Shown here in pieces: positions 25,125 through 33,240 of a DNA stretch of 52,152 bases. Under the pieces are notes generated by a model. That model searched no databases. It was not told the DNA's origin and saw only the letters and a program-made list of their open reading frames with translations. Location of the stretch: the NCBI GenBank assembly GCA_025056255.1, contig JANWVT010000019.1, forward strand, positions 1-52,152, given 5' to 3'. Source of the stretch: Bernardetiaceae bacterium. Its GTDB lineage: Bacteria > Bacteroidota > Bacteroidia > Cytophagales > Thermoflexibacteraceae. Both the position numbers and the translations under genes were made by a program. Position 1 is the stretch's first letter; every line of letters starts with the position of its first letter.

Positions 25125-26450
25125 ATGGCAAAGCCAGTGCGAAAAATTTCAGACAAGGATTTCAATAAGCTCATTGAAAGAGCTTATTTCCTTACTCACC
25201 AAGAGCAAATGCACGCCGATAAAGGCGAGTATGACTTAGAAATGCTGAAAAAAGCAGCTACTGAAATGGGTATTCCGCCCGAAAAGCTGGAACAAGCCTA
25301 TGAGGAATTACAAGCAGAGCAGGCAGCTAATGAGGCAGCAATAGCTCGAAAAGCACTCAGACAAAAGCAAGTAATAGCGGGAGTAGTCATTGCGCTAATT
25401 GTACTGGCAGCAATAGGATGGCTACTGCGTCCGCGTACTTTCGAGGGTACAGCGAAAATTTCTATTGCCACGTCCGTAGATAACGACAACTACATGCCTT
25501 GGCACACTACCGATACCATTACCACTGCTAAACCAGCATTTTTTGCACATGCCTTCATTAAAGGCGACTATGGCAGCCGGGTAGAGTGGGAGCTGTTTCC
25601 GCCAAATGGCGAGCCTGTTTTGCCTGTTGATGAGGTGGTTTATGCCGAAAATCGACAAGGTACGGTGGCTTATCAACTGTTCCGTTTATCGCCTCAAATG
25701 CCTTTGGGCGAGTGGAAAATAGTGTTGAAAATTTTTGAAAAGCCAGTTGCTACACATCGGTTTGTATTTGCAAAGGCTAAAGTCCAAATGCAGGTTGCAA
25801 TGACTAAACAAGTTGACAGCAACTACAAACCTTTGCAAAATCTCACCGAATTTCAGGCACTTACCGATACTGTGGCAATCTGTCACCTTACCTTTCTCAA
25901 CATCACCGCAGAGCAACGCTTCCGCGTGGTTTGGGAATTCTACGACCCCGACGGCAATTTGGCTCATACCGATTATATAAATCTAACACCCAAAGGCTCG
26001 CCTCATTATGCCTACTGCCCCATGACGATAGATTATCGCTCTATCAAAACCGGTAAATGGACTGTTAAAGTACTTATAGATGGCGAAGTAGCTCACCAAC
26101 GCACATTTGACATCAGCGTGGGCAACGCCGATATAGCACTTACAACAGCAATGGAAAATGACAAACCTGTCAATCGGGTGTCTATCTTCAAAAGCCAATC
26201 GGAAGTGTATGGTTACGTATTTTGGTCTAAAATCAATCAACAGAGAATAGTGCTTACTTGGAAATTAAAGGATGACAAAGGCAATCTGATTCGCAGCATA
26301 GACCAGCCCCTTAGCAACCGAGGTGGCACCGATTGGTGGGCTTACCGCAGACTGTTAGATGCCAACGAAGCTGTGCCGGGTAACTACAACATGGAACTGT
26401 GGGGTGGCAATTTGCTGATAGGAAAACGAAGTTTTCAAATAGTTAAATGA
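25125..26450 (+). CDS. Unknown membrane-anchored protein with three tandem Ig-like repeats
   Basis: I do not recognise this 441-residue protein. It has a soluble, charged helical N-terminus (1-80) containing DFNKLIERAYFLTHQEQ and YDLEMLKKAATEMGIPPEKL, a possible two-helix J- or SHOCT-like module. One membrane helix follows (83-101), then three tandem beta-sandwich-like units (about 111-216, 218-331 and 335-440). Each unit has the same plan: an extended strand, a hydrophobic strand ending VEWELFPPNG, VVWEFYDPDG or LTWKLKDDKG, and a closing strand of the form GEWKIVLKIF, GKWTVKVLID or GNYNMELWGG. Topology should place the repeats in the periplasm. It sits 72 nt after the large subunit and 7 nt before the small subunit of the hydro-lyase, so it is almost certainly cotranscribed with them. 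Its role is unknown. Confidence 0.8.
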   Translation: MAKPVRKISDKDFNKLIERAYFLTHQEQMHADKGEYDLEMLKKAATEMGIPPEKLEQAYEELQAEQAANEAAIARKALRQKQVIAGVVIALIVLAAIGWLLRPRTFEGTAKISIATSVDNDNYMPWHTTDTITTAKPAFFAHAFIKGDYGSRVEWELFPPNGEPVLPVDEVVYAENRQGTVAYQLFRLSPQMPLGEWKIVLKIFEKPVATHRFVFAKAKVQMQVAMTKQVDSNYKPLQNLTEFQALTDTVAICHLTFLNITAEQRFRVVWEFYDPDGNLAHTDYINLTPKGSPHYAYCPMTIDYRSIKTGKWTVKVLIDGEVAHQRTFDISVGNADIALTTAMENDKPVNRVSIFKSQSEVYGYVFWSKINQQRIVLTWKLKDDKGNLIRSIDQPLSNRGGTDWWAYRRLLDANEAVPGNYNMELWGGNLLIGKRSFQIVK

Positions 26451-26457
26451 AAAAACA

Positions 26458-27000
26458 ATGACGGAAAAAATTATTCGTGGAAAATGCTGGGTCGCTTCTG
26501 GCTACGTAATGGCTTATGACATGGTAGTCCAAAAGTATTGGACAGACCCCGTAGATAAGCAACTCAACAGCCGTTATATCATGAGCGGAGTTGCTCCTGA
26601 GTTTGAGGCTGAAAATGCCTTCAAAAATGCGGGTTACACGTTCATCGTAGCAGGTCATAACTTTGCCGGTGGTGGCAAAAGCATCGAGCACGTGGTAACA
26701 GGACTAATGGGAGCAGGTATTAAAGCCGTATTTGCCGACTCTTTCTCGCGCCTGCAGTTTCGGAATGCTACCAACTACGGGCTGCCCTTCATCACAGTGA
26801 AAGACCTCGTTTCTGTTTGCCAAACAGGCGACGAATTAGAGTTCAATATGGAAACTAATACTGTGAAAAATTTGCGCACAGGTGAAGTGCGAGAAACTGC
26901 ACCGCTCGCCCCCTTCGTATTGGAAGTGGCAGAAGCAGGTGGATTAGTGGAGTTTGTTAAACGAAAAATTGCCGACGGTACCGCTCATTTGTTGCGTTAA
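26458..27000 (+). CDS. Divergent aconitase-family small subunit (LeuD-like)
   Basis: The 180-residue protein has the swivel-domain shape of LeuD: IIRGKCW at the start, YTFIVAGHNFAGGG (60-73), GLMGAGIKAVFADSFSR and FRNATNYGLPFITV. The substrate loop differs from classical LeuD: GHNFAGGGKSIEHV replaces GNNFGCGSSREQAP, so the substrate-binding arginine is replaced by isoleucine and a lysine appears two residues earlier. The usual DNIDTD motif near the N-terminus is also absent (YVMAYDMVV instead). It should pair with the large subunit at 23787-25052. The substrate is probably not isopropylmalate (inference). A canonical LeuD is encoded separately at 44228-44719. Confidence 0.82.
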   Translation: MTEKIIRGKCWVASGYVMAYDMVVQKYWTDPVDKQLNSRYIMSGVAPEFEAENAFKNAGYTFIVAGHNFAGGGKSIEHVVTGLMGAGIKAVFADSFSRLQFRNATNYGLPFITVKDLVSVCQTGDELEFNMETNTVKNLRTGEVRETAPLAPFVLEVAEAGGLVEFVKRKIADGTAHLLR

Positions 27001-27072
27001 GGGGCATTTGAATACGGGATAAATCTTATTCAGCCCACTTTAAGCATCTTGCTTTGTTGCTGAACAGGCAGA

Positions 27073-27108
27073 AAAAACCCGACAGGTTCCCACACTTGTC
27101 GGGTTTTT
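27073..27108. terminator. Bidirectional terminator between hydro-lyase operon and esterase gene
   Basis: A 12-bp stem AAAAACCCGACA (27073-27084) with its complement at 27097-27108 and a 12-nt loop has a T run at the end on either strand. It lies between the converging genes ending at 27000 and 27151 and serves both directions. Confidence 0.88.
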
Positions 27109-27150
27109 ATAGCATGCTTGCTTTGCTCTGTTGTAAGAGATGGAATTATT

Positions 27151-28878
27151 TTAGTATCGCCAACTGGTCAAATCTGCACCGGGCGGGGCTGTTTTCATGA
27201 TTCTGTCCATTATTTTTTGCACATACATGGTGTTGTAGCGCAAGCGAGTGATGTAGTTGGGTAGCGTAGGGTCGCCGTTCCAACAATGCTCGAATCGGTC
27301 GCCATATTTTACCTCGCCGTTGTAGTAGGGGTTCTTGGTTTTTTCTAAAAATTCTTCCATCAGGTAAACAGCATTGTTGAGGTAGTAATTGTCCATGTCG
27401 CCGCAGTAGATGTGGATTTTACCTTCCAATTTAGGACCGAGTTTTTCCCAGTCGCGTTGTAAAATATATCGCAAATCGTAGTTTTCGCGCCAATATTCAG
27501 CCACTTGGCGATTGATTTCGCCTGTTTTTTTGTCAAAGATGCGTTGCGGGTAGCCGTCTGGTCCTTGTGGCGAGTAAACAGCTTCCCATATGTCCCACTG
27601 CTGTCCCGAGCGGCTTTTAGTTCCTAATACGAGTTCACGATGGTTCATTTGTTCAATAGTTGTGCTGATTTGCCCTAAGTAGTCGCGATGTCCGGGGCGT
27701 GCCAGTTTCTTAAACGGAGAGTCGTAGTAGTAAGCATTTTTATCTTCGTACAGATTGATAAGTGTATAGGCGCGAAAGTCAATGGGGTCGGGGCAAGCTG
27801 CAAAGCAACCGTTAAATTCATCGGGATAGAAAATTTGTGCGGCTAATGCTTCCCAGCCTCCTGTGCTGCCTCCATACGTAAACCGTGCCCAGCCTTGCCC
27901 AATGCCGCGGAAGCGTTTTTCAATTTCGGGAATTAGTTCGTACATAATTGCATCGCCATACGGACCGATATTCGCCGAATTGACAGCATAGCTATCGTCG
28001 TAGTAGGGATTAGCATGCTGAATTTCTACAATCAGAAAACGCGGAAAGTTGGGGCTAGTCCATTTTTTGTAAAAATTATAGGCTTCTTGCTGTACGATTT
28101 TATTGTAGCCCGTAATTTTAAAACGCTCGTTGTAGTCCGGTTGAAGGTTGGGGTCTGGTGGCGTGGTGCGAAATCCGCCAAAGTCAGCTGGAAAATGTCC
28201 GTGAAAAATACAAAGTGGATAGCGGGCTTCAGGATGCTGTTCGAAGCCATCAGGCAGCAGCACATGTGCCCCCAGGTACATGTCTCTTCCCCAAAACTTC
28301 GAAAGCCTTTCGCTGCGGATTTTGATGTGCTTAACAAATTCTGTGTCCTTAGGCGGCTCAATAGGGGGAATAATTTTATCTAAACGGATGGAAAAATTGG
28401 CAGATTTGGGGTCAAAGTTAATTTTTTGAGGCGTACTGTAAAGATTGCCCGGTTCTTGGTTCCATTGCTGTCCTGCTCCTCTATCCATTGGCACTTTTAT
28501 CACGTGTCCTGTTGCCAGTTGGCAAGTGGCATAAACATGGAGCAATGCCTGCACATAGTATTCGCCCTTGGGCACTTTGGCAAGGCTTTCAATAGGGTAG
28601 CCAAAAACCTTGCTATCGAAAACAATGGGTTGCCCAGTCTTCCAGTTTTCTACATCCACTCCAAAAATCAGTTGGGTTTGGTGTCCGTCAGTAATCGTAA
28701 AGCGTGGCTCAGGGGTAGGTTTAGTAGAAAGCATGAGCAATAGCCGACCGTCGAAATAGGGTTTGCCCTCTGCTGCTGGGCTACTGAGTTGTTCTTTATC
28801 ATAAGTTACAACAAATCGCTGCGCATACAAACAGGTACACAGGCAGCAAACTGATAAAAGAAGCAGGTTTTTTTTCAT
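27151..28878 (-). CDS. Secreted putative esterase/hydrolase
   Basis: The 575-residue product starts with the signal peptide MKKNLLLLSVCCLCTCLYAQ (cleavage before Q20). The N-terminal ~180 residues form a beta-rich domain; the rest is an alpha/beta hydrolase of the putative-esterase type. The nucleophile motif is TYGGSTGGWEAL (S338), preceded by YGDAIMYELIPEIEKRF, the helix before the elbow in tannase/feruloyl-esterase-like proteins; EHCWNGD near the C-terminus may give the histidine. Export is by Sec; no T9SS domain is seen. An in-frame TTG at 28923 would add 15 residues and hide the signal peptide, so ATG 28878 is used. It follows the cyclase gene by 55 nt and probably shares its transcript. 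Confidence 0.82.
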   Translation of the reverse strand: MKKNLLLLSVCCLCTCLYAQRFVVTYDKEQLSSPAAEGKPYFDGRLLLMLSTKPTPEPRFTITDGHQTQLIFGVDVENWKTGQPIVFDSKVFGYPIESLAKVPKGEYYVQALLHVYATCQLATGHVIKVPMDRGAGQQWNQEPGNLYSTPQKINFDPKSANFSIRLDKIIPPIEPPKDTEFVKHIKIRSERLSKFWGRDMYLGAHVLLPDGFEQHPEARYPLCIFHGHFPADFGGFRTTPPDPNLQPDYNERFKITGYNKIVQQEAYNFYKKWTSPNFPRFLIVEIQHANPYYDDSYAVNSANIGPYGDAIMYELIPEIEKRFRGIGQGWARFTYGGSTGGWEALAAQIFYPDEFNGCFAACPDPIDFRAYTLINLYEDKNAYYYDSPFKKLARPGHRDYLGQISTTIEQMNHRELVLGTKSRSGQQWDIWEAVYSPQGPDGYPQRIFDKKTGEINRQVAEYWRENYDLRYILQRDWEKLGPKLEGKIHIYCGDMDNYYLNNAVYLMEEFLEKTKNPYYNGEVKYGDRFEHCWNGDPTLPNYITRLRYNTMYVQKIMDRIMKTAPPGADLTSWRY

Positions 28879-28933
28879 ATGAATCGTTGGGTGTAGCTCC
28901 TTCAATCTAAGAAAAACCTGCAAAAAACTACTT

Positions 28934-29569
28934 TTACAAAGGCATCAGAATTGCACGAGCGGGGGCGCCGTCAGCACCTTGTATTTTCAGCGGAAGGCAG
29001 CAGAGCATGTAGTCGCCGGCTTGTACTTGCGACAAGTCCAAACCCTCCAAAATCACGATTTCTTTTCGGAGTATGATGCGGTGGGTCTCAAAACTGTCTT
29101 CATAGCGCTGGATAGAAAGATAGTCAATCCCCAGTAGTTGGATATCATTAGCTACTGCCCACTGAGCAGCATCGGCAGTTAGGGCACAATAGTCAGAATA
29201 GAACACATCGTTTTGGGTATGCCACAAAGCCGAGTTGTCCGTTTTAAACAACAGACGCGGATGCAAGGGGCGTGTTTCTTTTGCTTGTTGCAACATTTGT
29301 GCAGTAATGATGCGGTGTCCGCGAAAGTCTAAGACTGAACAAGCTCCTACCATACGTGAGAGTTCTAACTCAGCCACATGGCGCGTGCCGTCTATAAAAT
29401 GCAGAGGGGCATCTACATGCGTACCCATGTGTGCATTGGTGTAAATGATGGTTACATTGGCATCATCGCCTGCTGCAATGCGAGATGCATGGGAGGTAGA
29501 AAAGCCAATGCCATTAGGCCATGCCACTAACTTAGGATGAAGTGTAACGGAAATATCGATAACAGACAT
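28934..29569 (-). CDS. Cyclase family protein, kynurenine formamidase-like
   Basis: The 211-residue metal-dependent hydrolase carries the family motif HMGTHVDAPLHF (47-58), whose histidines and aspartate bind zinc or manganese. The start IDISVTLHPKLVAWPNG and the middle LLGIDYLSIQRYED are typical of KynB-like cyclases, and ILRKEIVILEGLDL near the end completes the fold. KynB removes formate from N-formylkynurenine; related proteins hydrolyse other amides or lactones, and no other kynurenine gene is nearby, so the substrate is uncertain. It is upstream of a secreted esterase on the same strand. The start ATG 29569 fits the family N-terminus. Confidence 0.88.
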   Translation of the reverse strand: MSVIDISVTLHPKLVAWPNGIGFSTSHASRIAAGDDANVTIIYTNAHMGTHVDAPLHFIDGTRHVAELELSRMVGACSVLDFRGHRIITAQMLQQAKETRPLHPRLLFKTDNSALWHTQNDVFYSDYCALTADAAQWAVANDIQLLGIDYLSIQRYEDSFETHRIILRKEIVILEGLDLSQVQAGDYMLCCLPLKIQGADGAPARAILMPL

Positions 29570-30029
29570 ATTACAAGTTGGTTGGGGTAGTACACGCGAA
29601 AATATTGCATTTGTGTAGCAGTTGGTATTGCTACTCCCCCCAAACGCGAATTATTTAGAATCGGCTCAATAATCATTATGGGTTATACGCAAACCTGACA
29701 GGTATTAGAGTGTCAAGGTTTTAAATACGAGAACGCGTGCTTTTATTCAACATTTTTCCAAAGAAGCCTACCTGTTGCCATGCTGGGGGCTTTTGTGTGA
29801 AGTGGTTCGTAAGGGCACAAACCACAGCAAGGTGCCACAGCGGCACACAACGCGATGATAAAATTGCATTTTTCAAATGTGCAGTTGTATAATTTTGCAT
29901 CAAAAGTGCACTTGCCAGTTCTCAACTCTTTTGAAAATATCACACCCAACAAAGGGACCTGTTGGGCGTGATGTGCGGGTTTTACACCAACCAATCAGGA
30001 CGTAGCTATTGGTACTGGTTTGGTTTGCA
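29570..30029. other. Non-coding gap between cyclase and TIM-barrel genes
   Basis: No supported gene is seen in these 460 bases; two short minus-strand frames (29721-29903 and 29743-29994) look like chance. The region holds the terminator hairpin at 29939-29972 and an imperfect, related hairpin at 29691-29722 (AAACCTGACA with TGTCAAGGTTTT). The upstream control region of the cyclase gene must also lie here, but I cannot place its promoter firmly. Confidence 0.5.
29939..29972 (-). terminator. Terminator hairpin after the TIM-barrel isomerase gene
   Basis: The 13-bp stem ATCACACCCAACA (29939-29951) with 29960-29972 has one A-C mismatch on the plus strand. On the minus strand this becomes a G-U pair, so it pairs better in the minus transcript, as expected for the gene ending at 30030. 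Confidence 0.65.
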
Positions 30030-31082
30030 TCACAATCCTAACACTTTTTTGTTGAATTCTTGGTCTGCCCCTGTTCCAGCAAAATCGTCGAAAGAGCGCT
30101 CTGTAACGCGAATGATGTGTTTTTTAATAAATGGGGCTCCTTCGGCTGCTCCTTGTTCGGGGTGTTTGAGGGCGCACTCCCATTCTAACACAGCCCACGA
30201 GTCGTAGTTGTAAGCTGCCAGTTTGCTAAAGATAGCACTAAAATTAACTTGCCCGTCACCTAAGGAGCGAAAACGTCCTGCTCGTTGTACCCATCCTTGG
30301 TAGCCGCCATATACGCCTTGCTTGCCTGTGGGGTTAAATTCTGCATCTTTCACGTGAAATGCTTTGATGCGTTCGTGATAAAAATCTATAAATTGCAGGT
30401 AGTCGAGCTGTTGTAAGACAAAATGACTGGGGTCGTAGTTGATGTTGGCGCGGGGGTGGTTGTTTAGATGTTCTAAAAACATTTCGAAAGTAATGCCGTC
30501 GTGCAGGTCTTCGCCGGGATGGAGTTCGTAGCAAGCGTCTACCCCGCATTCATCAAAATAGTCCAAAATAGGCTTCCAGCGCTTAGCCAGTTCGGCAAAG
30601 CCTGTTTCTACAAGCCCAGCAGGGCGCTGCGGCCAAGGATACATAAAAGGCCAAACCAATGCGCCAGAGAAAGTAACATGTGTTTTCAGCCCCATGTGCT
30701 GACTGGCTTTGGCGGCATATTTAAGTTGTTGCACCGCCCATTCGGTGCGTGCTTGCGGGTGGTTGCGCAATGCAGCAGGTGCAAAAGCATCAAACATAGC
30801 GTCGTAAGCAGGGTGAACAGCCACCAATTGCCCTTGCAGGTGGGTAGAAAGTTCTGTAATCTCCACACCTGCTTCGCGTGCAATGCCCTGTATTTCTTGT
30901 GCATAGTCTTTGCTTTCAGCAGCTTGTTGGAGGTTGATACAGCGGCTATCCCATGTAGGAACTTGTACGCCAATGTAGCCAAGTGAGGCAGCCCACTGGC
31001 AAATCGTTTGAAAATTGTTAAAAGGAGCTTGGTCAGCCATGAACTGTGCTAAAAAAATAGCAGGTCCTTTAATTGTTTTCAT
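30030..31082 (-). CDS. Sugar phosphate isomerase/epimerase-like TIM-barrel protein
   Basis: The 350-residue protein has the xylose isomerase-like AP-endonuclease-2 barrel. Candidate metal ligands appear in order: CYELHPGEDL (E and H), INYDPSHFVLQ (D, H), AFHVKDAEF (H, D) and VLEWECAL (E). There is no signal peptide. Members of this group act on sugars, inositols or keto-sugars, often in catabolic clusters. Here the only close neighbours are a membrane hydrolase and the distant cyclase, so the substrate is unknown. The gene is monocistronic: 74 nt separate it from the hydrolase upstream, and a terminator hairpin follows. Confidence 0.87.
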   Translation of the reverse strand: MKTIKGPAIFLAQFMADQAPFNNFQTICQWAASLGYIGVQVPTWDSRCINLQQAAESKDYAQEIQGIAREAGVEITELSTHLQGQLVAVHPAYDAMFDAFAPAALRNHPQARTEWAVQQLKYAAKASQHMGLKTHVTFSGALVWPFMYPWPQRPAGLVETGFAELAKRWKPILDYFDECGVDACYELHPGEDLHDGITFEMFLEHLNNHPRANINYDPSHFVLQQLDYLQFIDFYHERIKAFHVKDAEFNPTGKQGVYGGYQGWVQRAGRFRSLGDGQVNFSAIFSKLAAYNYDSWAVLEWECALKHPEQGAAEGAPFIKKHIIRVTERSFDDFAGTGADQEFNKKVLGL

Positions 31083-31156
31083 TTTTGCAACGAAGTTTAA
31101 ATTTCAGCCTATTGATGCCAATTAAGTTAGCTGCCTTTTGCCAGATAACAAACATT

Positions 31157-31957
31157 TTATCGCAAGATTGCTCGCAAATGGCTGCGATATTGCTCGTATT
31201 CAGCTAAGTCGTGGTGCTTGCCGCCTTGTACTACAATAAAATCGTCAGTTGGCTTGAGTACTGTTTTTAGCTTTTCAGTGGAAGAAAAAGGTAGCAGTTC
31301 GTCAGCAGTTCCATGAAAAATGGTAACAGGACATTGTACAGTAGCTAAATACCGATAGGTCGGGAACTCGTAGCGCAACAGTCCAGAGTAAGGAAGAAAC
31401 GGCACGTAGCTGTGTGCCACCTCTGCAAAGCTATGGTAAGGTGTTTCCAAAATCAGTCGTTTGGCTGCATAACGCGAAGCTACATATGCTGCCAAGCCAG
31501 TACCCAAAGAGCGTCCGTAAATGATGATTTGAGTGGGCTTGTATCTTTTTCGAACAAATTGATATACTAACTCAGCGTCGTTGTGCATATTCTCAGTTGT
31601 GGGAAATCCTGTGCTTTTGCCGTAGCCCCGATAGTCCCAAACAATGAAGTCGTAGCCAAGTGAGAGAAATGTTTTGCTGTATTTGCCCCATCGTTCTAAA
31701 TTATCGGCGTTGCCGTGATAGTAAAGCACTACTCCTTTTGAAGGTTGCTGCGAGTGTTTGAAATGCAGTAAGTTAAGTTGCTCGCCGTCGGGGGTAAAAA
31801 GCGTGTATTCGTCAAAGTGGGCTTCAAATCGAAAAACATGATTGGAGGGAAGCGGCACAGGATGAAAGATAACATAAGTTTGACCAAAATATGCAGCCGC
31901 ACATAGCAACGCGTACAATACGGCAAAAATTACAAGGCTACGACGAAGCATTTTCAT
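31157..31957 (-). CDS. Membrane-anchored alpha/beta hydrolase (S33/BEM46-like)
   Basis: The 266-residue protein has an N-terminal anchor (about 7-26) and a hydrolase domain with HGNAD (81-85, oxyanion), nucleophile S150 in YGRSLGTG, aspartate in HGTADELLPF and histidine in GGKHHDL. This is the BEM46/FrsA-like group of membrane-tethered hydrolases with no settled substrate. The ATG at 31957 lies 2 nt after the stop of the binding-protein gene upstream, which indicates translational coupling; an in-frame TTG at 31963 would overlap that stop. The coupling to a siderophore/cobalamin-type binding protein suggests a possible ester-cleaving step on the imported compound (inference). Confidence 0.87.
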   Translation of the reverse strand: MKMLRRSLVIFAVLYALLCAAAYFGQTYVIFHPVPLPSNHVFRFEAHFDEYTLFTPDGEQLNLLHFKHSQQPSKGVVLYYHGNADNLERWGKYSKTFLSLGYDFIVWDYRGYGKSTGFPTTENMHNDAELVYQFVRKRYKPTQIIIYGRSLGTGLAAYVASRYAAKRLILETPYHSFAEVAHSYVPFLPYSGLLRYEFPTYRYLATVQCPVTIFHGTADELLPFSSTEKLKTVLKPTDDFIVVQGGKHHDLAEYEQYRSHLRAILR

Positions 31958-31959
31958 AT

Positions 31960-33099
31960 TCAACGCAAAGGTTGAAAGTAAACCAACTGATGATGAGGCA
32001 ATAGCTCAGGGTGAAAAATGGCGATTAAATCGGCTAATACTAAGTCGGGGCGTGTACTGCCCGACTCCCAATAGTCGTTGCCACCACCTTTTAGTTGCCT
32101 TTTGTTGTTGTTAAATACCTTGCCGGTTTGAACAGCTTTAAGCAATGCAAATCGCGGGTCAGTTTGGCGAATCATTTCCAATGACTCCATGCTACCGGGA
32201 TTTATCCAATAGTCGGCTTGCTGGATTTTGGCAAAAGCAGCTTCTAAACTCAGGGGGAGACTACCTGTTATAGGTTGGTCTTGCCATAGGTAGTTTGCCC
32301 CGGCGTCAGCCAGTAAAGTAGCCATAAAACTATTGCCACCGGGCATATACCAAGTGCCGCTGTATGGTATATTAGCAAAAACGGTTGGCTTAGAGGGTAT
32401 TAACCTTGCTTTTTTTGCAAGATTCTGATAGTTTTTTTCTACGTGGTTAAAAATACTATCAGCTTCTCGCTTTTTATTACAAAGCAAACCTGCTACTTTT
32501 ATCCATTCGGCTCTGCCTAGCGGATGGCTCTCCATGAAATCGGAGTTAACAACTACTTTTAATCTGAGGCGTTGCAATAAAGATAGCTTATCGGCATCGT
32601 TAGCTCCTACATACATCATCACTATATCTGGACGAAGTTGACTGAGCCATTCTACATTGGGCTGATTAGTTGTACCTATTTCAACAATGTGTCCTTTAGC
32701 AACTGCTTGCCGCAGAGCAGGGCTGAACAAATAATTTGTACCCGCAAATCCTTTGATAACAGAGCCACAGCCAATGGCTTCAAATACATTAGCATAGGTA
32801 GTGCTGTAAAGTGCTGCCTTTTCAATTGGAACAGCAATAGGCTGGCACCCCTGAGGCAGTGCAGGTGGGGCGGTGTTTTTAGCATACAAACCGTATTGCA
32901 GTAGATTGTTCGCCGAAAATTTTACAGTCAGTAGTATATAGTTTTTTTCTTGTTTTATGCTAAAAAAGTTAGCATATTTAACTGTATAAGTCGTGTCTTG
33001 TAGAGGCTTGTCGTTTGCCTGATTAGTTTGCTGCTTGCAACCCATGAGCATTATAGCAAGCATTGGCAAGATGACAAAAAGGTTGACTAAACAATGCAT
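31960..33099 (-). CDS. Periplasmic-binding lipoprotein (BtuF/FepB-type ABC substrate-binding family)
   Basis: The 379-residue product has a lipoprotein signal peptide with lipobox LMGC (C21). It then shows the class III periplasmic-binding fold used for cobalamin, heme and iron-siderophore uptake: VPIEKAALYSTTYANVFEAIG, EIGTTNQPNVEWLSQLRPDIVM, a long central helix (READSIFNHVEKNYQNL) and a second lobe (PGGNSFMATLLADAGANYLW). No permease or ATPase gene is adjacent, so it may work with a transporter encoded elsewhere or as a surface receptor subunit. It is the first gene of a coupled pair with the S33 hydrolase. The cargo cannot be told from sequence. Confidence 0.87.
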   Translation of the reverse strand: MHCLVNLFVILPMLAIMLMGCKQQTNQANDKPLQDTTYTVKYANFFSIKQEKNYILLTVKFSANNLLQYGLYAKNTAPPALPQGCQPIAVPIEKAALYSTTYANVFEAIGCGSVIKGFAGTNYLFSPALRQAVAKGHIVEIGTTNQPNVEWLSQLRPDIVMMYVGANDADKLSLLQRLRLKVVVNSDFMESHPLGRAEWIKVAGLLCNKKREADSIFNHVEKNYQNLAKKARLIPSKPTVFANIPYSGTWYMPGGNSFMATLLADAGANYLWQDQPITGSLPLSLEAAFAKIQQADYWINPGSMESLEMIRQTDPRFALLKAVQTGKVFNNNKRQLKGGGNDYWESGSTRPDLVLADLIAIFHPELLPHHQLVYFQPLR

Positions 33100-33240
33100 A
33101 TTAGTTTAAGTGTTGACAGCCCCGGTAAATAAGTTTGTATATGGCTATTTTTTTGCCTGCTGAGCATTATTCAGGTTAGTGTATCACCATTTAAAATCTA
33201 TTTGGTTGGTTTGCAGGAGCGTACTGATGTGTATAAAAAC

